DNA of 42,728 bases from Gammaproteobacteria bacterium (GTDB lineage Bacteria > Pseudomonadota > Gammaproteobacteria > GRL18), in contig JALVAL010000029.1 in assembly GCA_027011205.1 (NCBI GenBank), positions 1-42,728 of the forward strand. The letters run 5' to 3'. The translations under genes and the position numbers were made by a program. Below, piece after piece: positions 19,656-28,887 of this stretch (position 1 is its first letter; each line of letters opens with the position of its first letter). The notes beneath the pieces are model-generated. The model was not told where the DNA came from. It ran no database searches and worked only from the letters and a program-made list of their open reading frames with translations.

Positions 19656-22600
19656 TTAATTTGTGTCATCAGCTTTCCATCCCAACGGTATTAGTATTTT
19701 ATCATTATGGCCGGTAGTTTTTTCGGTCACTTTGTCCGCTATCACTTTTAGGTTTTTCTTCATCTCTTCTTTTTTGGTGTTTTCGCTTCCGGCGATGGTA
19801 GATGTTTTCGCAGTAAGCTGGTTGCCTGCAATCCTTGCGAAATATTTCATCTCGCTGTCTGGGAATTTGTCCGTCAATTTACTGGCCATGTCGTCCCGTA
19901 TGGTTTTATAGGTTTTTTGTACGGCAATATAAATTTCTTTTTCTGCCTTGGCCGAATGCCTTTTTACATACTCATTATGGTCCTCCTTCGCTACGGACTG
20001 CTTCATTTTTGTGGGCATAAAGCCGTCGAAATCGCTATTTATACTATAGCCCTGGGTGGGTGAAGTTTTTTCGTCGCCACGGGGTGTAACATGTAGCCCG
20101 GCCCCTAAATGGGTCTCTGCGGACAATAAGATAGCAGGCATTTTTCCACCCCGCTTTCCAGCATAGGTTTCCTGCACTTTGACCTCTTTGCTACTATTGC
20201 TGGATTTTTTAATTTTTGACACAACACCGGCGGCGCTGACTACAGATGCGGGCCAGTTTCTATCTGTGGGAAATGGTTTGAAAGTTTTGCCGTTGTGGAA
20301 GTACTCCGCCACTAGAAATTGGGTGGTATGATGAGACTGCCGATCCAATGCAGACAATGGGTAGTTGCTGGTAAAGTCTCCATGAGTAGAGAGCCTAACA
20401 CCGGGCACCGTTTTATCGGCATGGGAATTTTTTATAAACACGTCCCAGCTGGGCAGGTCCTTGGCTTCTAACTTTTTGCCTTTGGTTGACTCCACTACCT
20501 CGTCAGCAAAATCTTTGCTGAACTTATACTCGTTGCCATCCCATACGTTGCGGGTGGGGTGGGAATTGTCCAAAACATTTTTCGCGGCCTTTTTGTATCG
20601 GGTACGTTTACCTGAATTTTCGCTCCCCCAGGTACTGCTAATCACATCACCCCAGGGAGCCAGGTTTGCGTCTACCCACCGTAGTTGAATACCACCTATA
20701 TTTATGTCTTTAACGCGTTGACCCACGGCGGGTGCTTTTTCCGGGTCGTAGTTCACTTTGCTAAAGGTTATGGGAATACCGGTCCGTTTCAGCAAATACA
20801 GTTCCAGAGATTTCAAAAAGCTGCCTTGGTCCAATACTTTCACTTTTTTGGGCTTAGTTCCAGCCCGGCCTTTAACTTTCTTTTCAGTCTGATTTTCTGC
20901 GGCCAGTAAGTCCACCGCATTGGTCATGCTGCCTTCGGCGGCGGAGGATTTAATGGCAGTGTTTATATAGCCTAATGCCTTGGTTTGAGCGCTGCGCTTT
21001 TTCCAAAATTGCGCATAGTCTAAAAATCTTTTATTTTTTATGTTATCACTTATGCCCCGCCATAGGTCCCTGGCATGCTTTTTTACCTTATCATCCAGGT
21101 TGGCGGTGGCACTATTGAGTTTGGTTTTATTGGTAATGATTTCTTTCACTTTGGTATATTGCTCTTCCACCGCTTTAACGTCGGACACTTCACGTATAAA
21201 GTTTTTAACCGCGCCACTGCTATTGGGTGACACGCCATTTTTATGCAAGCCGATAACCGGTACCGGAGATTTAAAGCTAGAAGAGTTTGCCTTGGCAGCC
21301 ATGGTATCGGCCCCGCTTTCCTCACCCCGGTGGCTTCTTATGGCACTACTTCCCCGTTGTAATACCGGGCGATTTGAGTGCTCGCCAGACATTATTGGAC
21401 GGGGTCCGGTTTTCTGTAACACATGAGCGAGTTCATGTCGCAAAACTTTAGAGCCTTCGCCGTAGTGCGGCGTCATGCCGGTGCGCATAAATATGTGGGA
21501 GCCGCTGGTTAAGGCATTGGCTCCTAAGGAGCGGGTACGCTTATCGGCAGCAGCATCGGTGTGTAACCTTACGTGGCTAAAGTCGTGGCCAAAATTTATT
21601 TCATTGCTACGGCGCAGCTCCTTCGACATGGGTCGCCCACTCCGGATAGGTTCAGGTCGGTAATGAGGAATCCCAGAAGCGCTACCGGGATATGGCGAAT
21701 GGATGGCTTGATTGGTGCCTGCTTGCTCCTCAAGTTCTTTAGCAGCATTACTGCTGTAGGTGTCATTTAACTCGTTGCTGGTGGTCACCTTCACCTCTTG
21801 TTTGGCCAGGGCCTTCAGCGGCAGGTCTTTTAAGATGGGTGCTTTGCTCAGTATTTGGGTGATCTCTGTGTTGAGCTTCTCCAGGCCGTCATTAAAGGGG
21901 CGTTCGATCACTGGTAAAAAGTATTCAAGCCAGTAGGTATTGGGATCCAGGCCAGTGCCTTTCATTTTTTCTGCAAGGGTCTCTGCCAGGGCATCTTTGG
22001 CCCCTAAAAATTCGGCTCCTTCGTTGATAATGCGGGTAAGTATTTTAATTTTCCCAGGCGCACGGCGGGCTACAAAGTCGGTAAAAGCATCCACCAGCAA
22101 ACCCACTATCAAGTCATTGGGAATCACTTCATGAGGCAACTCCAAGTTGGTCATTTGCAGGAGCACAGCATCTATTTTTTCGGCAAAGGCATTGCCTTGG
22201 TTTTTAGCACTGTCTTTATCGAACGCCAGGTTGGCTCCACCACTAAGCTTGCTTAGCACCATAATCATTTCGTAGATTGGCCCCAATACACGGTGTTGGA
22301 GTATGATTTTTTCTGGCTTACTGAAATTGTCCCAATTATCTACCGTCCACATCAATATGGCAGACAGTATAGGCCGGGAAACCACCGTGGCACGCACCGC
22401 ACTGGCTTTATTTTGCACTTTTCCCTGTAGCTGCACCACCTGCACTGCCACACTGGTGCCCAGGTTACGCACTCCTTTTAGAGCTTTTGCCACTTTCCGT
22501 TTGCGGCTGGATTTTCCCCTCACCGGGCGTTTTTTGGGTTTAACCTTAATCAGGTCTTTGTAATGGTTTTCCCCCAGCAGAAAGATTTCCAACAGTTTCT

Positions 22601-25600
22601 CAGGGTCCAGTGATTTATTAATGGCCTCCTGAAGCTTTTTAAACATCTCCTCCGGTTCATTAAACAGGGCTTCCAGTTGGGCTTTTATGCCCTCTGGGTT
22701 ATTAGAAAAGGCCTCAGCCACCATGCCGATTAGCATGGCCAGATCCGCCGCCCAGCCTATCGGTGTAAGGGAGAGGATAAACATCATCCCTTCGCCAAAT
22801 ACCTCGATGATTTCCTGTAGGTTTTCCAGGTTCTTGACGGTGCTGCGCATGGTCACCACATGGTTAAGCCAGGCCAGGCCACTTTGTTTATCTTCCAGGT
22901 CTTTGGTGGTGATATAAAACTCGTATATCTTGCTTTTAAATATGAGAGCTACTTTTATAAGCTTAATGGGTTCCTGGCCGGTTTTCCTAGCATCGTCGGT
23001 AAAGCCGCTTTCCGTTGGACTGTCAACAAATTTATCCAGATACAGCCGTGTGGGTGCATACAGTGAGTGCAGGCCTTCTACCCCCAGCCTGGGGAAGTAG
23101 GTAAACGAGCGCATAACCTCTTTAATATAAATATTCAGACCGTCAATTTTAAACGGCCCGTCCGGGCTGTCTTCTACCTTCTCCTCATCTTTATCAAACT
23201 TAGGCTCTCCGGCTCTTATAGCAAAGGATTTTTGCATAAAGCTGGTGAGCTTTTGGCTGCCTTTGTTCGCCTGCATGCCAAACTTTTTCTGATGAACCAC
23301 CAGACGGCTTATCATATTGTTTTTTAGGGCCTCCAGTGCCAACACACCCCATTTTTTTGTGGCCTTTTGTTGGTCTGGGGTGCCGCCCAAAATATTACCA
23401 GCCGTCAGAGTTTTATCTGCATTGGCCAATGCCCTGGAGATGAAAGGGTAAAAGTTGGACGCGTAGTAGTAAAAATTGATATCTTTGAGTTTTTCCAGCA
23501 GTTTGGAGCCGTTTTCCATCATAATGGCGGACATCTGCAGTTCCCGCTCATCCGGTGGGCCGATATTACGCTCAAATGTCCGCAGGCGTTTTAAGGCAGC
23601 CCGTAAATATTTATAGCTGGTAATGGTGCCGTCATAGGCGGATAACAGGTTTTGGATACTGTATTTGTCAGTAACCCCTAATACTTCCCGGTCCAGGTTG
23701 GTGGCCCGGCGTTGCAGGTCTCGGTATTCTACGGTGTTGGTTTTGTAGTTTGTACGCAAATCTGTTTTTATTTTGCTAATGTCACTGTGAATACTGGATT
23801 TACTCGAAACCAGTAAATTCCGTATTCCTTTAATCTCTGTTAAGCTGGTGTACCATTCCCAATCTGTGAGGGTGTCCATAATCTTGGCGTTCTTTTCCAA
23901 CACCTTTTTAGCCTCTTCCATGACCTTGTCGTTTAAGGCCACCTCTTTTATCTTCTCTACGCCTTCATCATCTTTTTCCTTGGTGATGTCGAACAGCGAA
24001 CTCCTGGACCGAAAGAGATAGACAATAGCGTTTAAGAGCTTTATTTTCCGAAGGGACCTGATCAGATCCCCCGGTAGGGGGATAGACCAGATCACGACTT
24101 TGCTGCCCTTGTTCAGGCCAGTCATGCGGTACATCAGTTCACGTTTTTTTTCCTTCTCCTGTTTATGTAGAGCCTTGAACTTTGAGTGTTCTTGTAAGGA
24201 TGCTGCAAACTGGGTTGCCGGGTCGGTGGGGAATTTAATCCAATAGGCCTCCGGGCTAACCCACCTGTGAGGGCGTATGTCCAGTATGTTTTCCATTACC
24301 TGGTCAGCCTTGCCTATCATAAACAGGTCGGAAGCGCTTCGAGTAGCATTTACAAACGGTATTTCGTTATTCTGCACCATGGGGCGTAGAATATTGTTGT
24401 ATTCTTTTAGTATGTTACTGCTGTAGAAAAACACCAGATCATAGGAGGTAAACGGCTCCAGCCCTTTTATAGATTTGGTGCCGATATCTTTGGGTATTAA
24501 ATTAACATCTGCTTTTTGATCTACCTCAAAAGCATATTGTATGGCCAGGTCACTGGTTTGTATAAATTTACCCTTGCTCACTTTATCTGCCAGCTCAATA
24601 ATTTTTACCCATGAGTTGTCACTTGCCTTGAGTATGGTGGCAATGCCCATGAGTTCTCTGGCCCGTTCGAAGCGGTTTAAAATGATGATGTCGGTTTTTT
24701 CATCTTTGCCCACCTTTGCCATGCCTTTGTCGGTCATGAACCCAGTGTTAGTACCGTAGTGGGAAATCATACCCGCAAACCAGAACAAAGCCTGGGCGGT
24801 TTTTTCTGCCGTGTTTTTTTCCGGCCCAATTTTAGTTTGGCTTTCTTTTAATGCGGCAAAGGCTTTTTCGGTGTAGTCATTGGCAACGGCATTAATTTTG
24901 TCGATAAAGACTGTGGCTTTGGCAGGCACACCTGCATATCGTTTGGTGCGGTCTTTTTCTGGTGTTAGAAGGAAAAAGGTATTGGCGGCCGTGGCCAGCT
25001 TAACTCCAGCGGGGGCCAATAATTTAGGTAAACCTGGTAATGCTTTAATGTATTCGTTCAGGGGGTGGTTTTTCGCGCTCCCTAATGAGGCGTTCCATTT
25101 GTTGAATATATAACCATGGGTCAGTACGTCGTCCAATACAGGTTGTATATATTTTTGAAACGCGGTGGCTTCATCCAGTATGATCTGGCCCAGCCCATTC
25201 CAGGCCCACCAGTAAGCGTCAACATCAGAGTTATCCAGGGCGAGCATATTTTGGGCATCTTTTTTGAGTACGGCGACCTTGGCCAGTTGGCGTTTATAGA
25301 GGTTATCTATGCCCACTTGTTTTTGTTCCCCTGCCGGGTTTTGCTCGGTGAATTCTTTCATTTCATCCAGCAGTTTAAATTTGTCCTTCAGAAAGTCTTC
25401 CATGGCTTTCAGGGCAATCAAGGGGGCAAAGGTCCATTCGCTGTAGTGGAGTTTGTCCAAGTTTCCGAGCTCTTTTTCTACAGATTGTTTAGACCCGCTT
25501 ATGGTGGCCTTTCCCTTATTAGGCTTTATGTTGAGGTAGTTTTTTTTAACACCAGGCTTGGGGGATGGATTCCAAATGTAGTCTTTTACCACATCTTTAA

Positions 25601-26552
25601 ACCCTTGTGGCCAAAACAATTTTCCCACGTAGGTTTGGGTCAAGGATTTTAGCCACCATTTTTTGGATTTTTCGTTTTTCACTAAATACTTCAACACTTT
25701 TTCATTTGGAAAAAGTGTGCGTACCCAGGCATTTTTGCGCACTATTTTGGCTGACAGCTCGACCCCTGGGAAGAAACGGGAAAGATCTAACAAAAAGCCC
25801 AGCTCACCTTTATCGGTGGTGCCATCGACTCTTTTCTCAATGGCTTCCTTCATCTGATCCTTGGTCATTTTGGTAGAGTCAGTGAGAAGGCCCGGTAGCC
25901 ATGCGTCCAGTTTGACTTTGAGTTTGGGATCATTGGTTTCATGGAGCTTTCTTAGGTGTGCCAATCTTTCCTGGCCAGTAAAGACCTTCCAGTCTTTAAA
26001 GGTGGTGAATTTCCGTTGTATATTCCCCTGACCTGTCACATCCCTTAGGGTGTAGATGCCGCCATGGCCTGGGCGGGCAGTTTGTTGTAGTACGTGGGAT
26101 ACCTCATGCATAAGCAGTTGCACGCCTGAGCCGGAGTGCGGGTTAAATTGCCCAACAGCAAAATAAATATCCACGCCTGAGGTAAAGGCCTGACTGTTTT
26201 CAGCACGAGCCGCTTGGGCGGCCGCCGCATCCCTGTGTATCCGTACCGTAGATAAATCTGCGCCAAAGCCTTTTTCAAGTTTGCCTATTAGGATACCAGG
26301 CAACGGCTCAGATCTGCTGGCAGTCACTGTTCTGGCTGCTGCCGCAATAGGGGTCAGGTGGCGAAGCACGCCCTCTTCCCCCCGTATTACCCGGGTGGCA
26401 GCCTCATCTGCCTGACGTTCCCACTTATCATTAGCGGCCAGGGTATGGTTACTTTGGTGTACAACAAATGGACGTACATATGCCGACTGAGACGGTTTTT
26501 TATGAACCATCTTTGTCCGGGTACGTTTAAGTTGCTGTACACTTTGTTTCAT
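19656..26552 (-). CDS. Giant (2298 aa) multidomain putative eCIS effector with two DUF4157 HExxH domains and a His-rich C-terminal nuclease-like region
   Basis: DUF4157 no. 1: FGADLSTVRIHRDAAAAQAARAENSQAFTSGVDIYFAVGQFNPHSGSGVQLLMHEVSHVLQQ. DUF4157 no. 2: FGHDFSHVRLHTDAAADKRTRSLGANALTSGSHIFMRTGMTPHYGEGSKVLRHELAHVLQK. C-terminus contains DRQSHHTTQFLVAEYF and HLGAGLHVTPRG. Confidence 0.85.
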   Translation of the reverse strand: MKQSVQQLKRTRTKMVHKKPSQSAYVRPFVVHQSNHTLAANDKWERQADEAATRVIRGEEGVLRHLTPIAAAARTVTASRSEPLPGILIGKLEKGFGADLSTVRIHRDAAAAQAARAENSQAFTSGVDIYFAVGQFNPHSGSGVQLLMHEVSHVLQQTARPGHGGIYTLRDVTGQGNIQRKFTTFKDWKVFTGQERLAHLRKLHETNDPKLKVKLDAWLPGLLTDSTKMTKDQMKEAIEKRVDGTTDKGELGFLLDLSRFFPGVELSAKIVRKNAWVRTLFPNEKVLKYLVKNEKSKKWWLKSLTQTYVGKLFWPQGFKDVVKDYIWNPSPKPGVKKNYLNIKPNKGKATISGSKQSVEKELGNLDKLHYSEWTFAPLIALKAMEDFLKDKFKLLDEMKEFTEQNPAGEQKQVGIDNLYKRQLAKVAVLKKDAQNMLALDNSDVDAYWWAWNGLGQIILDEATAFQKYIQPVLDDVLTHGYIFNKWNASLGSAKNHPLNEYIKALPGLPKLLAPAGVKLATAANTFFLLTPEKDRTKRYAGVPAKATVFIDKINAVANDYTEKAFAALKESQTKIGPEKNTAEKTAQALFWFAGMISHYGTNTGFMTDKGMAKVGKDEKTDIIILNRFERARELMGIATILKASDNSWVKIIELADKVSKGKFIQTSDLAIQYAFEVDQKADVNLIPKDIGTKSIKGLEPFTSYDLVFFYSSNILKEYNNILRPMVQNNEIPFVNATRSASDLFMIGKADQVMENILDIRPHRWVSPEAYWIKFPTDPATQFAASLQEHSKFKALHKQEKEKKRELMYRMTGLNKGSKVVIWSIPLPGDLIRSLRKIKLLNAIVYLFRSRSSLFDITKEKDDEGVEKIKEVALNDKVMEEAKKVLEKNAKIMDTLTDWEWYTSLTEIKGIRNLLVSSKSSIHSDISKIKTDLRTNYKTNTVEYRDLQRRATNLDREVLGVTDKYSIQNLLSAYDGTITSYKYLRAALKRLRTFERNIGPPDERELQMSAIMMENGSKLLEKLKDINFYYYASNFYPFISRALANADKTLTAGNILGGTPDQQKATKKWGVLALEALKNNMISRLVVHQKKFGMQANKGSQKLTSFMQKSFAIRAGEPKFDKDEEKVEDSPDGPFKIDGLNIYIKEVMRSFTYFPRLGVEGLHSLYAPTRLYLDKFVDSPTESGFTDDARKTGQEPIKLIKVALIFKSKIYEFYITTKDLEDKQSGLAWLNHVVTMRSTVKNLENLQEIIEVFGEGMMFILSLTPIGWAADLAMLIGMVAEAFSNNPEGIKAQLEALFNEPEEMFKKLQEAINKSLDPEKLLEIFLLGENHYKDLIKVKPKKRPVRGKSSRKRKVAKALKGVRNLGTSVAVQVVQLQGKVQNKASAVRATVVSRPILSAILMWTVDNWDNFSKPEKIILQHRVLGPIYEMIMVLSKLSGGANLAFDKDSAKNQGNAFAEKIDAVLLQMTNLELPHEVIPNDLIVGLLVDAFTDFVARRAPGKIKILTRIINEGAEFLGAKDALAETLAEKMKGTGLDPNTYWLEYFLPVIERPFNDGLEKLNTEITQILSKAPILKDLPLKALAKQEVKVTTSNELNDTYSSNAAKELEEQAGTNQAIHSPYPGSASGIPHYRPEPIRSGRPMSKELRRSNEINFGHDFSHVRLHTDAAADKRTRSLGANALTSGSHIFMRTGMTPHYGEGSKVLRHELAHVLQKTGPRPIMSGEHSNRPVLQRGSSAIRSHRGEESGADTMAAKANSSSFKSPVPVIGLHKNGVSPNSSGAVKNFIREVSDVKAVEEQYTKVKEIITNKTKLNSATANLDDKVKKHARDLWRGISDNIKNKRFLDYAQFWKKRSAQTKALGYINTAIKSSAAEGSMTNAVDLLAAENQTEKKVKGRAGTKPKKVKVLDQGSFLKSLELYLLKRTGIPITFSKVNYDPEKAPAVGQRVKDINIGGIQLRWVDANLAPWGDVISSTWGSENSGKRTRYKKAAKNVLDNSHPTRNVWDGNEYKFSKDFADEVVESTKGKKLEAKDLPSWDVFIKNSHADKTVPGVRLSTHGDFTSNYPLSALDRQSHHTTQFLVAEYFHNGKTFKPFPTDRNWPASVVSAAGVVSKIKKSSNSSKEVKVQETYAGKRGGKMPAILLSAETHLGAGLHVTPRGDEKTSPTQGYSINSDFDGFMPTKMKQSVAKEDHNEYVKRHSAKAEKEIYIAVQKTYKTIRDDMASKLTDKFPDSEMKYFARIAGNQLTAKTSTIAGSENTKKEEMKKNLKVIADKVTEKTTGHNDKILIPLGWKADDTN

Positions 26553-26788
26553 ATCAGACTCTTACATATCTGCTTTGCAATCATGCCCGCTAAATACTCT
26601 TTTTGCGTACCCTGCGGTATCTCCACTTTTAGTGCCATGCTGTCAATGGCACGCGCTGATATATTCTTATCAGCGAGCATGTCATTTAGATATTTAATCA
26701 CATCCTGACCAATGAGCTTGGCTTCCATCTGGTTTACACCGGGAATATTGAGATTCATTTCATTAATAATGACCTGGCCGATACTCAT
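26549..26788 (-). CDS. Small conserved-looking eCIS-linked protein (79 aa), unknown function
   Basis: Translationally coupled by 4-nt ATGA overlaps to both neighbours; no stop within the frame. Confidence 0.65.
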   Translation of the reverse strand: MSIGQVIINEMNLNIPGVNQMEAKLIGQDVIKYLNDMLADKNISARAIDSMALKVEIPQGTQKEYLAGMIAKQICKSLI

Positions 26789-28887
26789 GTCCCGTTCAAC
26801 CTTTGTCTGTCATCTTCAGAAAGCACCCGTCCCTGTTTCATTAACTCCCGATTAATACCTCGCAGCAAATGCTGCATGTTCACAGTTTGTCGATCTCGCC
26901 GGGCAGAAAACATCGCTCCTAAAATGGAAAACTTAATTTGTGCGCCAGACATTTCGATATTGCCAGCCAGTCGGTTGATATCGGCCTTTAAGGCTGCCAG
27001 CACCTCTTCCCCGGCAATTTCACCCAGCAGACGCTGCCACAATATAACTCGCTGCTCACTGTCCGGTTGAGGAAAGTCCACCACATAGCGAATGCGCCGC
27101 AAAAAAGCTTCGTCGATATTGCTTTTTTTATTAGAGGATAAAATTGCAATACCCCGGAAATCCTCCAGCGCCTGAAGTAAAAAGTCGGTGTCGGTATTGG
27201 CAAAGCGGTCATGGGCATCTTTTATCTCGGTACGTTTACCCAGCAACGCATCGGCTTCATCAAATAATAACACCACATCCATATGCTGAGTCCGGGAGAG
27301 TATTTTTTCTAAATTTTTAGAGGTTTCACCCACGTATTTACTCACCACGCTGGCCAGATCAATGCGAAACAGCTCCATCCCCAGTTCGGCAGCAATAACC
27401 TGTGCCGACATGGTTTTGCCAGTACCCGGTGGACCGGTGAACAGACTCATTAAGCCCCGCCCCTGCGGGAACAGTCGGCGGGTTTTCGGATTTTCCCAAA
27501 ATACGTTTCGTTCCGTAGCTTCAAAGTACATATCCTGTAATATGTCATCCACATAGCCCGGCAACACCAGATCATCCCAGCTAAAGGGGCATTCTACGTG
27601 TTGAGCCAGCTCCCCCAGGCGATGCTGAGACTGTGCTCTTAAGCAGGACTGTACTTCGCTAAAAGAGGCCGGTTTTTTCCGAGCAACAGCGGCAATTTCG
27701 CCCACTGTAATCTGATGCTGGTTCACCAGTTGTTCAAAATTGATTTTGGCCCAGGTTAGAGTTTCCGGGAGATATTTATGCCACAGAGTTTGCCGCTCAA
27801 CATGAGACAGCATCGGCATTTCTATACGGTGGTCAATCATATTTTTTTGAGCAGCCAGAGTCTGGCTGGAGGCAAGTACCACAAACTGCAGCGGGAAAGG
27901 CATAATCTGCCGCGGCCAGCTAAATTCAACCAGCGGCTGACCAGTCCAGCATACTGCAGTACGGTCTAAAAAAGCCTGCCGATGAGCAAAGCGGTACGTT
28001 TGCTCCCAGTCACAAACATTTAAGCCATCAGTATGTACAGCTAATAATGTCATCCCTAGTCTGGCAGCCAGTATAGCTGCAAAGCTGCTTCTGCCACAGC
28101 CTTCCGGGCCGGATATAATCACCCGTATGCGATCCTGGGTATCACTATTGATATAATGCTTGATAATAGCCAGGGATTCCTCTATCGGCCAGTTTTCCAG
28201 CGTCGGAAATACTTCACATAACGAAGCTTTTTCCACAAGCTGCGGATCCAGTGTGCTCACACCCTGTAACCAGTCACTTACCATGGGATCCAGGCTTAAC
28301 AGCAGGGGCTCATTAGGGGCGACTGCCTGCTCCTGTATTAAATGCCACACACGCAGGGGGGATTCAGTAGAATACAGTGAGCTATAGCCATAACCAAATA
28401 GTCGCCGTACTAATTCTGCAGATACGTAAGCCCGTGCAGGATTGTCGTGCAGGTAAGCGTACAGCCGCGAAATTGTGGGGTCCAGCTGCAGTGCATAACA
28501 GGCCTGCAGCAAATCAGCATCTTCCTGAGTTATGGTGAATATCTGGCACAAAACGGCAAAACGGGAGTGCTCACCGTAGATGATACTATCCAGTTGTGTT
28601 AGCTCATCCTGCAGCCTGTTAAACTTCGGGTTTTGCTGTATCCAGAGTGCCTCGTCTCGGGGGTTGTCATGGTCGGCCAGTATGGCATCCACTTCATCGT
28701 AGCTAATATAGCGGGTGGTGCTACTATTACTCTCATTCGCCCAAAGCTTTCGTAACCATTCTATACGGAACTTTGCCCGAATACGCACCCGCTGTAATAT
28801 TGCAGCGGAGACCGGATCAATAATCATATTCGATATATCTTCAGTCTCAAATTCAACATCCGCTTGTTGGGCTTCAGACAGTCTCAT
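26785..28887 (-). CDS. AAA+ ATPase (Afp15/Pvc15-like), tandem P-loop modules
   Basis: C-terminal GPPGTGKTMSAQVIAAELG Walker A, VVLLFDEADALLGKR Walker B, ILSSNKKSNIDEAFLRRIRYVVDFPQPD; degenerate N-terminal P-loop GPEGCGRSS. Confidence 0.9.
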   Translation of the reverse strand: MRLSEAQQADVEFETEDISNMIIDPVSAAILQRVRIRAKFRIEWLRKLWANESNSSTTRYISYDEVDAILADHDNPRDEALWIQQNPKFNRLQDELTQLDSIIYGEHSRFAVLCQIFTITQEDADLLQACYALQLDPTISRLYAYLHDNPARAYVSAELVRRLFGYGYSSLYSTESPLRVWHLIQEQAVAPNEPLLLSLDPMVSDWLQGVSTLDPQLVEKASLCEVFPTLENWPIEESLAIIKHYINSDTQDRIRVIISGPEGCGRSSFAAILAARLGMTLLAVHTDGLNVCDWEQTYRFAHRQAFLDRTAVCWTGQPLVEFSWPRQIMPFPLQFVVLASSQTLAAQKNMIDHRIEMPMLSHVERQTLWHKYLPETLTWAKINFEQLVNQHQITVGEIAAVARKKPASFSEVQSCLRAQSQHRLGELAQHVECPFSWDDLVLPGYVDDILQDMYFEATERNVFWENPKTRRLFPQGRGLMSLFTGPPGTGKTMSAQVIAAELGMELFRIDLASVVSKYVGETSKNLEKILSRTQHMDVVLLFDEADALLGKRTEIKDAHDRFANTDTDFLLQALEDFRGIAILSSNKKSNIDEAFLRRIRYVVDFPQPDSEQRVILWQRLLGEIAGEEVLAALKADINRLAGNIEMSGAQIKFSILGAMFSARRDRQTVNMQHLLRGINRELMKQGRVLSEDDRQRLNGT

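Noticed and set aside
25116-25652. Plus-strand 178-aa ORF (and many others at 20.4-25.9 kb) antisense to the giant effector
   Set aside because: Composition is what the reverse complement of a lysine-rich coding strand gives (Phe/Leu-rich); no motifs, no RBS assessed as convincing.
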